A stretch of 64,000 nt of DNA, taken from Photorhabdus thracensis. Its GTDB lineage: Bacteria > Pseudomonadota > Gammaproteobacteria > Enterobacterales > Enterobacteriaceae. The position numbers were made by a program, and so were the translations under genes. Of this stretch, positions 57,001-64,000 are shown one piece after another (position 1 is the stretch's first letter; each line of letters starts with the position of its first letter). The notes under the pieces were generated by a model. It was not told the DNA's origin and made no database searches. It saw only the letters and a list, made by a program, of their open reading frames with translations. Where the stretch lies: NCBI RefSeq assembly GCF_001010285.1, contig NZ_CP011104.1, positions 248,001 through 312,000 of the forward strand. Direction: 5' to 3'.

Positions 57001-60000
57001 CATCACCTGAAACAGCGGGGTATATGCCAGTCTGCGCGGCGGTTGCACGATTTCCACCACCTGTTCAAACGGCAGATCCTGATGCTCCTGCGCCGCCAGC
57101 GCAGTTTGCCGTGTACGCGCAAGCAATTCGACCACATTCGGCGCACCCGATAAATCCATCCGCAAGGCCAGCGTATTGACAAAGAAACCGATCAAGGATT
57201 CCACTTCCTGCCGACTACGACCTGCACTCGGTGTACCGATAACCAAATCTTCCTGACCTGACAGACGCGACAGAACCGTCGCCCAAGCCGCCAACAGGGT
57301 CATAAATAACGTGACGCCCTGCTGCTCACTCAGATGTTTAAGGGATTGGGTTAACTGCGCATCCAGACTGATGGGCAAGATATTCCCAGCAAATAACTGC
57401 TCAGGCGGACGTGGCCGGTCAGTAGGCAAATCCAGCAGAACCGGCGCGTCAGCCAGCTTGGTGCGCCAATAGTCAGATTGGGACTGTATGCGTTCAGCTG
57501 ACAGCCACTGACGTTGCCAGGCAGCGTAATCAGGGTACTGAATCGCCAACGGCGGCAACGGATCCGGCTGCCCCGTCAGGAAAGCGGTGTAAAGGGTGCT
57601 CAATTCATGCATTAATACGCTAACAGACCAGCCATCGAAAACAATATGGTGCTGGGTCAGCAAGAAAACGTGATCATCATTAGCCAGCTGCACCAGACTA
57701 GAACGAATTAATGGGCCACAGGCAAGATCAAACGCTGTCTCAGCTTCCTGAGCAGAGAGAGACGCAAGCTGGGCATCCGCATCCGGCGCATCACGCAGAT
57801 CGTATTTTTTCATCGGCAGGCCCGACTCCGCTGGTAACAATTCCACCTGAGGCTGACCGTCAACAGCAACAAAGATCGAGCGCAACGCTTCATGACGGGC
57901 AAAAAGCACATCAAGCGCCTGCTGCCAGACTCCAATATCCAGTTGACCACGCAAACGCAGGGCCACCGGAATATGATAGGTATCCCCCATCCTGTCAAAC
58001 TGAGCCAGAAACCACAGACGCTGTTGAGCGAATGACAGCGGCAGTTTATCCTCACGGGATATTGGCATAATGGCCGGTAATCTGCTGCTCTGCTCACCAA
58101 ACCGGGCACGCATCACCTCAGCAAAAGCGATCAAAGAAGGCGATTTAAATAGCGTGGTCAGCGGTAATTCAATCCCTAAAGCCGCTATCCGGTTCATCAT
58201 CCGCACCACCAACAGCGAATGGCCGCCCAGGGCGAAAAAGTTGTCATAGCGGCTAATCCGTTCAACGCCCAGTAATTCACGCCAAATCGCCGCCAAGGTG
58301 ATTTCCATCTCCCCTTGAGGCGCGGCGTAAACCTGCCGGGCAAACGCTTCCTCCCCCGGCACCGGTAACGCCCGGCGATCCAGTTTTCCGTTGGGTGTCA
58401 ACGGGAAAGTATCCAGACGCACAAAAGCCGCCGGTACCATATAATCGGGCAAAATGGCACTCAGATATTCACGCAAGTCCGCCACCAGTCCATTATTTGG
58501 CTCGGCCACCACATAGGCAACCAAACGTTTATCCTGCCCAGCATCCCGTGCCAGTACCAGCGCTTCACTTACCGCAGGATGTTCCGTTAACCGTGCTTCA
58601 ATTTCCCCCGGCTCAATGCGGAAGCCGCGGATTTTAACCTGCTGATCATTACGGCCAGCAAACACCAGGTTGCCGTCCGGCAGATAACGGGCTAAATCCC
58701 CGGTTCGATACATGCGTGCATCGACTGCCTCACTAAACGAATCAATAAGGAAACGTTCTGTCGTCAACTCCGGACGGTTAAGATAGCCACGCGCTACCCC
58801 CACACCCCCGATATACAATTCACCCACCGCTCCCAACGGTACCGGCTGACCATGGGCGTCCAGCAAATAAATACGCGTGTTGGCTGTTGGGCGCCCGATA
58901 GAAATTACACCATTGATATAGTCTGACGGACAGTGCCAGACAGTCGCACAAACCGTGATTTCCGTTGGGCCATAAGCATTGAACAGCGTGGCCCGGCCAC
59001 GCAGTGCCTGAAGCAGCGCCGCACTGGGCGCTTCACCGCCCAGTATCAATGTTGGTCTTATGGTTATTTCCGGTAAATCGGCACCATCCCGCAGCAGAGC
59101 CGGTGTCAGGCAGGCGTGAGTCACCGCCTGTTCTTCCAGATAATGCCAAAGGCGGAGCGGATCCTGACGAACCGTGTCGGCAGGAATATCCAGGGCGGCA
59201 CCACCACACAATGCCATCATGATTTCCCAGACGCTGGCATCAAAGCCAAATGAAGCAAACTGCAACATCCGGCTAGTTACACCAACATCAAACTGGGCAA
59301 TTTGTTCCACCGTCAGGTTAACCACACTCTGATGTTCAATCATCACCCCTTTCGGCGTACCGGTCGAGCCGGAGGTATAAATTACATAAGCCAGATGACG
59401 GGAGGTCAATGCAGCGACTTGTGGGTTGTTATCTGGCTGATCAGGCAATGAATTCGGATCAAGAACAATTTGTTGTGCAAGCATTTGCTCATTTAATGCT
59501 GAACGTCCGGTATTATCTGCCAACAAAATAGCCGGGGCAGCATCGGTCAAAATATGAATCAGGCGCTCACCCGGATAAGCAGGATCCAGCGGCACGTAGG
59601 CGCCACCGGCTTTCAAGATTGCCAACAGCCCCACTATCCGCGCCGGTGAACTTGCCACACAAATCGCCACCCGTTGATCCGGCGCAACACCCAGTGCGAT
59701 CAGCTGATGCGCCAGCCGGTTAGCACGGGTATTCAATTCCGCATAGCTAAAGGATTGGTTTTCATATACTAACGCGGTGGCGTCCGGGGCATTCTCCACC
59801 TGTTGTTCAAACAGTTGATGAATGCACAGTTGGTCAGGATAGGATGTTTCAGTCGCATTCCAGGTTTTCAGCAACAATGTGCACTCCGTTTCCGGCAGGA
59901 TTTCCAACATCTGTACCGGTGTTTCCGGCGCCTGTTCAAGCGCCTCTGCCAGACTTTCCAGCGCTTGCTGCATATAACCGCATATTCTTTCCGGATCAAA

Positions 60001-63000
60001 TGGTTGTACTACCTGAGCAGTCAGCCCCAAATCGGAACCTCCATCCTCTACCGACAACACAAACGGGTAGTTGGTCCGCTCCTGCGCGCCAAGGAATTCA
60101 ATTCCGCTGATGATTTCATCCGGCATGACCGGCTGGGTATTATGCCGGTAATTCAGCAGCGCATTGAACAGCGGTGTCCCACGGGCTACTCCACTGCAAC
60201 GTTGAGCCAGTGCCAGTGACGCATGTTCATGCGCCAGCAATTCCGCCAGTCGGGTATGCGCGGCCCGTACACTCTCCCGCACCGGGGTTTCATCCATATC
60301 CAACCGCAACGGCAGGGTATTAATAAACAGTCCCATGCCATTGTCGGCGCCCTCGCCAGCCTGCATACGCCCAAACAACACCGTGCCAAATACCACTTGC
60401 TTCTGACCACTGGTACGCGATAACACCTGCGCCCAGGCCAAATGACACAGCGCCGCCAAACTGACACCCAAACGCCGGGCTTGATTACGCAGACGGTTAT
60501 TCAGTGCAGGCGTCAGCATTCTGTGCGATTCCGTCACCTGCGAGCCGTCATGGTGAACTTCCGTCAAGCCGAACGGCAACGTCGGCTCATCCACCGCCGC
60601 CAGCATATCGGTAAAGAAACGGGTATGTTCTGACTGGCCGGTGCCCAACCGGGCCTGCGCCACCAGATGACGGAAAGGTGTCGAAGCCGGCAAGTTGTCT
60701 CCCCGTCCGGTAAGATAGGCCTGCACTTCGCTGTTCATCACTTCCAGCGTGGTATGGTCGCCAATCAGGTGATGCAACAGTTGCAGCAGGATCCAGCGGC
60801 CATCAGTATCCTGAGCAATGACAAAGCGCAACAACGGCGCCTGACTCAGGTCAATACGATGCCGGCGTGGATCAAAGCGTTGGGCCAGTTGGTCACTGAT
60901 CGATCCGTCAGTCGGATTGAGTGTCAATTCTGTGATAAATAAGGGAACCTGACGACAAACCACCTGAGCCGGAGTTGATAATCCCTTCCAGATAAACGCG
61001 GTACGCAAAATATCATGGCGGTCGACCACCTGTTGAACCGCGGCCAGATAACGGTCCAACAAAGACCGATCCGCAAAAGCCTGTTGGATTATCAGCAGAT
61101 AAGGATCGCCTTCGTTTGCCAGCAAATGGTGGAATAAAATGCCATCCTGTAGCGGTGACAGGGCATAGATATCCTGAATGTTGGCAATCCCGCCCGGAAC
61201 TTGTTCAACTATGCGGTCAATCTCAGGCTGAGTCAGCTCAATCAACGGCAACATTTCTGGCGTCAGCGCAATAGTATCCGGTGTAATGCGGTTGTCAGGT
61301 ACCCTGATTTCACAATGTTGCGCCAGAGACTGGGCCAAAACACTGAGTGTCGGATGTTCGAATAGCGTTTGGACCGATACGCCCAGCCCCCTACGCCGCA
61401 AGTGTTCAATCATCCGCACAGCGAGCAACGAGTGACCACCCAGCGCAAAGAAGCTGTCGTGCCGGCTAATCTGCTCAACCTCCAGCAATTCACTCCAGAT
61501 AGTGGCAAGCGCAGTCTCAATTTCCCCTTGCGGCGCTTGGTAAACCTTGCGGGCAAAGGCATTCTGATCCGGCACCGGCAACGCCTGCCGATCCAGCTTG
61601 CCGTTTGGCGTCAGCGGGAAGGCATCCAGACGCACAAAGGCCGCCGGTACCATATAGTCAGGTAAAATAGCACTCAGATGTTCACGCAGGCTGGCGGCCA
61701 GCCCATTATCCGCTTCTGCCACTACATTATTTGCCACTACATAGGCAACTAAACGCTTATCCTGACCGTCACCCAACGCCAGTACCCACGCTTCACTCAC
61801 CGCCGGATGTTCGGTCAGATGCGCCTCGATTTCCCCCGGCTCAATACGGAAACCGCGGATTTTAACCTGCTGGTCATTACGACCGACAAACACCAGATTG
61901 CCATCCGGCAGGTAACGGGCCAAATCCCCGGTGCGATACATCCGGGCATCAACGTCATCACTAAACGGATCCGTCAGGAAACGTTCGGCAGTCAGCTCAG
62001 GGCGATTGAGATAGCCGCGCGTCACACCGGCACCACCAATATACAACTCCCCCACGGCCCCCAATGGCACTGGCTGCCCGTAGTCATCCAGCAGATAAAT
62101 CCGGGTATTCGCCGTCGGACGCCCAATAGGCACCAACGCATCGGTATAGTTTGACGGACAACGCCAGTGAGTGGCACACACGGTAATTTCTGTCGGGCCA
62201 TAGGCATTGAACAGCGTGGCCTGACGGCTCAATGTCTGGAGCAGCGCCGGGCTGGGCGCTTCACCGCCCAGTATCACAGTCGGCTTTATCGTCAGCGCGG
62301 GTAAATCAGCCCCATCCCGCAGCAGGGCCGGAGTCAAACAAGCGTGCGTCACTGCCTGTTCTTCCAGATAATGCCAGAGGCGGTGCGGATCCTGACGAAC
62401 CGTGTCGACCGGAATAGCCAAACCCGCTCCACCAGTCAGTGCCATCATGGTTTCCCAGACACTGGCATCGAAACCAAATGAAGCGAACTGCAACACCCGG
62501 TTACCGGAATGAATACCAAACTGGACAATTTTATCCCGAATAAGATTGACCACCCCCCGATGTTCAACCATCACCCCTTTGGGCACGCCGGTAGAGCCGG
62601 AGGTGTAAATCACATAGGCCAGATGACGGGAAGTCAACGCCGGGACTTGCGGGTTGCTGTCCGGTTGATCGGGCAAGGTATTCGGATCAAGCAGAGTCAG
62701 CCCGGCCAGCGCCTCCTCGCCCAACGCTAGCCGTCCGGTCTCATCAGCCAATACTATTGAGGGAGCCGCATCATTCAGGATATGCGCCAGACGTTCCCCC
62801 GGATAAACCGGGTCCAGCGGCACATAGGCGCCACCGGCTTTCAGCACCGCCAATAACCCCACCACCCGCGCCGGTGAGCTTGCCATGCAGACTGCCACCC
62901 GCTGATCCGGCGCGATTCCCAATGCAATCAATTGATGGGCCAGCCGGTTAGCATCAGCATTCAATTCGGCATAGCTCAGGGTCTGTCCTTCATACACCAA

Positions 63001-64000
63001 CGCGGTGGCGTCAGGCGTTTTTTCTACCTGTTGTTCAATCAACTGATGAATGCATAACTGCTCAGGATACGGTGTTTCAGTCGCGTTCCAGGTTTCCAGC
63101 AATAATGTCCGCTCAGTGGATGACAAAATATCCATGGTCGTGACTGATTGTTGAGGATGGTTCACCATCGCCCGCAATAGGGCCAGCAAATAGCCGACCT
63201 GTCTTTCAATCGTTTCAGGGTCGAACAGGGCAGAAGAATAATTCAGTTCCCCAACAACCTCGCCTGCCTTTTCCGTCAATTCCAGTTGCAGATCGAATTT
63301 AGCGATATCGTATCCCTGTACGACTGGCGTCACCGCTAATCCCGGCAGTTGCCACTCTTCTGTGTCACTCTCCTGCCAGGCGAACATCACTTGAAATAGC
63401 GGGGTATGCTCCGGTCTGCGGGGCGGTTGTACGATCTCAACCACCTGTTCAAACGGCAGATCCTGATGCTCCTGCGCCGCCAACGCAGTTTGCCGCACAC
63501 GCGCAAGCAATTCAGCCATATTCGGTGCATCGGATAAATCCATGCGCAACGCCAGCGTATTCACAAAGAAGCCAATCAGGGATTCCACTTCCTGCCGACT
63601 GCGACCTGCACTCGGCGTACCGATAATCAGATCTTCCTGACCTGACAGGCGCGATAAAACCGTCGCCCAAGCCGCCAACAGCGTCATAAATAACGTAACG
63701 CCCTGCTGCTCACTTAAACGTTTAAGGGACTGGGTTAATTCCACATCCAGACTGACGGGCCAGATACTCCCGGCAAACGACTGCTGAGGCGGACGTGGCC
63801 GGTCAGTAGGCAAATCCAACAGTACCGGTGCGTCAGCCAGCTTCGTGCGCCAATAGTCGGATTGAGACTGTATGCGTTCCGCCGACAACCATTGACGTTG
63901 CCAGGCGGCGTAATCAGGATATTGAATCACCAACGGAAGCAACGGATCCGGCTGCTGGTTCAAGCAAGCGGCATAAAGCGCCTCCAGTTCTGATTTCAGT
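54076..64000 (-). CDS. Non-ribosomal peptide synthetase, C-terminal three modules plus thioesterase (5' end outside window)
   Basis: About 3307 visible residues, open to the window edge. Order: C (partial)-A1-T1 / dual C/E-A2-T2 / C-A3-T3 / TE. The A-domain YTSGSTG motifs lie near 62600, 59370 and 56210, and the carrier LGGHSLL serines near 61440, 58228 and 55072. The second C domain has the HHLLANEGD motif (about 61120) typical of dual condensation/epimerisation domains plus a normal HHLIGDH. The third has HHIVFDGWS. TE residues are GYSSGG, LIDTPAP and GDHFSLM. The inferred specificity codes are DAWCIGAVCK (A1, A2) and DAWCIAAVCK (A3), close to phenylalanine-type codes. The product is unknown. 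The apparent TTG start at 63963 is internal. Confidence 0.95.
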   Translation of the reverse strand, partial: LKSELEALYAACLNQQPDPLLPLVIQYPDYAAWQRQWLSAERIQSQSDYWRTKLADAPVLLDLPTDRPRPPQQSFAGSIWPVSLDVELTQSLKRLSEQQGVTLFMTLLAAWATVLSRLSGQEDLIIGTPSAGRSRQEVESLIGFFVNTLALRMDLSDAPNMAELLARVRQTALAAQEHQDLPFEQVVEIVQPPRRPEHTPLFQVMFAWQESDTEEWQLPGLAVTPVVQGYDIAKFDLQLELTEKAGEVVGELNYSSALFDPETIERQVGYLLALLRAMVNHPQQSVTTMDILSSTERTLLLETWNATETPYPEQLCIHQLIEQQVEKTPDATALVYEGQTLSYAELNADANRLAHQLIALGIAPDQRVAVCMASSPARVVGLLAVLKAGGAYVPLDPVYPGERLAHILNDAAPSIVLADETGRLALGEEALAGLTLLDPNTLPDQPDSNPQVPALTSRHLAYVIYTSGSTGVPKGVMVEHRGVVNLIRDKIVQFGIHSGNRVLQFASFGFDASVWETMMALTGGAGLAIPVDTVRQDPHRLWHYLEEQAVTHACLTPALLRDGADLPALTIKPTVILGGEAPSPALLQTLSRQATLFNAYGPTEITVCATHWRCPSNYTDALVPIGRPTANTRIYLLDDYGQPVPLGAVGELYIGGAGVTRGYLNRPELTAERFLTDPFSDDVDARMYRTGDLARYLPDGNLVFVGRNDQQVKIRGFRIEPGEIEAHLTEHPAVSEAWVLALGDGQDKRLVAYVVANNVVAEADNGLAASLREHLSAILPDYMVPAAFVRLDAFPLTPNGKLDRQALPVPDQNAFARKVYQAPQGEIETALATIWSELLEVEQISRHDSFFALGGHSLLAVRMIEHLRRRGLGVSVQTLFEHPTLSVLAQSLAQHCEIRVPDNRITPDTIALTPEMLPLIELTQPEIDRIVEQVPGGIANIQDIYALSPLQDGILFHHLLANEGDPYLLIIQQAFADRSLLDRYLAAVQQVVDRHDILRTAFIWKGLSTPAQVVCRQVPLFITELTLNPTDGSISDQLAQRFDPRRHRIDLSQAPLLRFVIAQDTDGRWILLQLLHHLIGDHTTLEVMNSEVQAYLTGRGDNLPASTPFRHLVAQARLGTGQSEHTRFFTDMLAAVDEPTLPFGLTEVHHDGSQVTESHRMLTPALNNRLRNQARRLGVSLAALCHLAWAQVLSRTSGQKQVVFGTVLFGRMQAGEGADNGMGLFINTLPLRLDMDETPVRESVRAAHTRLAELLAHEHASLALAQRCSGVARGTPLFNALLNYRHNTQPVMPDEIISGIEFLGAQERTNYPFVLSVEDGGSDLGLTAQVVQPFDPERICGYMQQALESLAEALEQAPETPVQMLEILPETECTLLLKTWNATETSYPDQLCIHQLFEQQVENAPDATALVYENQSFSYAELNTRANRLAHQLIALGVAPDQRVAICVASSPARIVGLLAILKAGGAYVPLDPAYPGERLIHILTDAAPAILLADNTGRSALNEQMLAQQIVLDPNSLPDQPDNNPQVAALTSRHLAYVIYTSGSTGTPKGVMIEHQSVVNLTVEQIAQFDVGVTSRMLQFASFGFDASVWEIMMALCGGAALDIPADTVRQDPLRLWHYLEEQAVTHACLTPALLRDGADLPEITIRPTLILGGEAPSAALLQALRGRATLFNAYGPTEITVCATVWHCPSDYINGVISIGRPTANTRIYLLDAHGQPVPLGAVGELYIGGVGVARGYLNRPELTTERFLIDSFSEAVDARMYRTGDLARYLPDGNLVFAGRNDQQVKIRGFRIEPGEIEARLTEHPAVSEALVLARDAGQDKRLVAYVVAEPNNGLVADLREYLSAILPDYMVPAAFVRLDTFPLTPNGKLDRRALPVPGEEAFARQVYAAPQGEMEITLAAIWRELLGVERISRYDNFFALGGHSLLVVRMMNRIAALGIELPLTTLFKSPSLIAFAEVMRARFGEQSSRLPAIMPISREDKLPLSFAQQRLWFLAQFDRMGDTYHIPVALRLRGQLDIGVWQQALDVLFARHEALRSIFVAVDGQPQVELLPAESGLPMKKYDLRDAPDADAQLASLSAQEAETAFDLACGPLIRSSLVQLANDDHVFLLTQHHIVFDGWSVSVLMHELSTLYTAFLTGQPDPLPPLAIQYPDYAAWQRQWLSAERIQSQSDYWRTKLADAPVLLDLPTDRPRPPEQLFAGNILPISLDAQLTQSLKHLSEQQGVTLFMTLLAAWATVLSRLSGQEDLVIGTPSAGRSRQEVESLIGFFVNTLALRMDLSGAPNVVELLARTRQTALAAQEHQDLPFEQVVEIVQPPRRLAYTPLFQVMFAWQNNEAPEWALPGLAVSPVEQTFDVVKFDLELNLSEVDGRIVGYLNYATALFDQPTIERHLEYLHTVLREIVANPQQSVGKIDILAVGERKLLLETWNATETEYADQCCIHQLFEQQAEKTPDAIALMYEEHILSYAELNARANRLAHQLIELGIEPDQRVVICMTRSPSRVVGILAVLKAGGAYVPLDPAYPGERLTYMLRDSASSVILADHAGCLALGEEALAQLTVIDPNTCLDQPDNNLQIPILTSRHLAYVIYTSGSTGTPKGVMIEHQSVVNLTMEQIAQFDVGVTSRMLQFASFGFDASVWEIMIALSSGATLIIPTETIRQDPLRLWHYLEEQRVTHACMTPAMFHDGAGLPAIAIKPTLIFAGEAPATALFQTLCGRADLFNAYGPTEITVCATTWNCPSDYTGGLIPIGSPTVNKRVYLLDKHGQPVPLGAVGELYIGGVGVARGYLNRPELTAERFLPDPFSDDVDARMYRTEDLARYLPDGNLVFVGRNDQQVKIRGFRIEPGEIEAHLTEHPAVSEALVLALGDGQDKRLVAYVVAKTDNGLAATLREHLSDILPDYMVPAAFVRLDTFPLTPNGKLDRQALPVPDQNAFARKVYQAPQGEIETALATIWSELLEVEQIGRYDNFFALGGHSLLAMRMINLAAGRGLMCTLNNLFQFPVLAELVSKITLDPLSQPQSSAIPVRPSGMEPPLFFVPSGMDDYSYIFGLAQHIQSDYPIYALPWPSINEEPVSTIEALAAKMITFMKAVQPEGRYRIYGYSSGGVLAYAIAQQLLNAGETVDFLGLIDTPAPHCFKHLVIQLKFQFLIELARQSGGEHEEEIAVLHQRIDKLNLVQFIAAAQELELYPANLRPDLIAKRWEQMGNYMQMVKEYEPQVLAITLHQFYAMESYPQIPFVTEATLPSLSMEPSLGWKQVVPDSSLQLTSVPGDHFSLMEDSENKTILAKTLSMALAMNCEAEAV
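54080..54960 (-). other. Type I thioesterase domain of the NRPS
   Basis: The last ~260 residues (from about PPLFFVPSGMDDYSYIFGLA) form an alpha/beta-hydrolase thioesterase. The nucleophile lies in YGYSSGGVLAYA (about 54690), Asp in LGLIDTPAP (about 54600), and His in GDHFSLMED (about 54163). It releases the finished chain by hydrolysis or cyclisation, and marks this as the last gene of its assembly line. Confidence 0.88.
60950..61300 (-). other. Dual condensation/epimerisation domain signature region
   Basis: The translated start of the second visible C domain reads LSPLQDGILFHHLLANEGDPYLL. The HH(I/L)xxxxGD motif marks dual C/E domains, which epimerise the residue on the upstream carrier before condensation. 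No separate E domain is present. The residue of module 1 in view is therefore predicted to be D-configured. Confidence 0.78.

Noticed and set aside
63963-64000. TTG at 63963 as the NRPS start
   Set aside because: The frame stays open upstream (ELEALYAACLNQQPDP) and matches the interior of the homologous third C domain, so the gene continues outside the window.

Overview
The window looks like a chromosome segment of Photorhabdus (luminescens/laumondii group), an entomopathogenic enterobacterium. The housekeeping genes are clearly enterobacterial (isc, trmJ, suhB, treRBC, hcaT, glyA, hmp). They are interleaved with accessory loci typical of Photorhabdus: a giant MARTX toxin, an array of PAS4-LuxR 'solo' regulators, a type VI secretion effector island, a hemopexin-repeat (photopexin-like) protein and a large non-ribosomal peptide synthetase. 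The assignment rests on recognised protein families and on a palindromic repeat I associate with Photorhabdus. I could run no database search.

Layout. 1-4.6 kb: the iscR-iscS-iscU-iscA-hscB iron-sulfur operon (leftward, hscB cut by the window edge) with two abutting IscR-like sites, then trmJ and divergent suhB. 4.6-9 kb: trehalose uptake and hydrolysis (treC, treB, treR) with a perfect TreR palindrome. 9-13.2 kb: hcaT, glyA, and divergent hmp with an NsrR-like site. 13.4-24.0 kb: one 3527-residue MARTX toxin on the minus strand, with no RTX acyltransferase or type I secretion genes beside it. 24.0-33.5 kb: a mosaic of a lone PAS4-LuxR regulator, an IS605-type tnpA/tnpB element whose right end is split by a 247-bp MITE, a Photorhabdus-type palindromic repeat, a LacI-type regulator / NhaC antiporter / PatB-MalY lyase locus, a BrnT-BrnA toxin-antitoxin module flanked by a duplicated gene end, and a small Ner-like DNA-binding protein.

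33.5-41.4 kb: a tandem array of five intact and four broken PAS4-LuxR genes in AT-rich DNA with a duplicated roughly 0.5-kb leader, followed by an ISAs1-family insertion sequence with a 10-bp target duplication. 41.4-50.7 kb: a T6SS effector island reading leftward: tssB remnant, vgrG, a Tle4-type lipase, its Tli4-type immunity protein, a fragment resembling the C-terminus of a VasX/BTH_I2691-type effector, a small ORF and a second Tli4-like protein. 50.7-52.9 kb: an AT-rich stretch without convincing genes but with an 84-bp relict of the NRPS 3' end. 52.9-53.9 kb: hemopexin repeats fused to a LecB-like lectin domain. 54.1-64.0 kb: the last three modules of an NRPS running leftward from beyond the window, ending in a thioesterase.

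Themes. The left part is conserved core metabolism with recognisable operators. The rest is host- and competitor-directed weaponry and signalling that has been rearranged by local duplication, gene decay and small mobile elements. Several duplicated borders (24.9 vs 29.2 kb; 31.9 vs 32.9 kb; 34.0 vs 38.0 kb; 42.05 vs 44.88 kb; 51.5 vs 54.0-54.3 kb) record how it was assembled.
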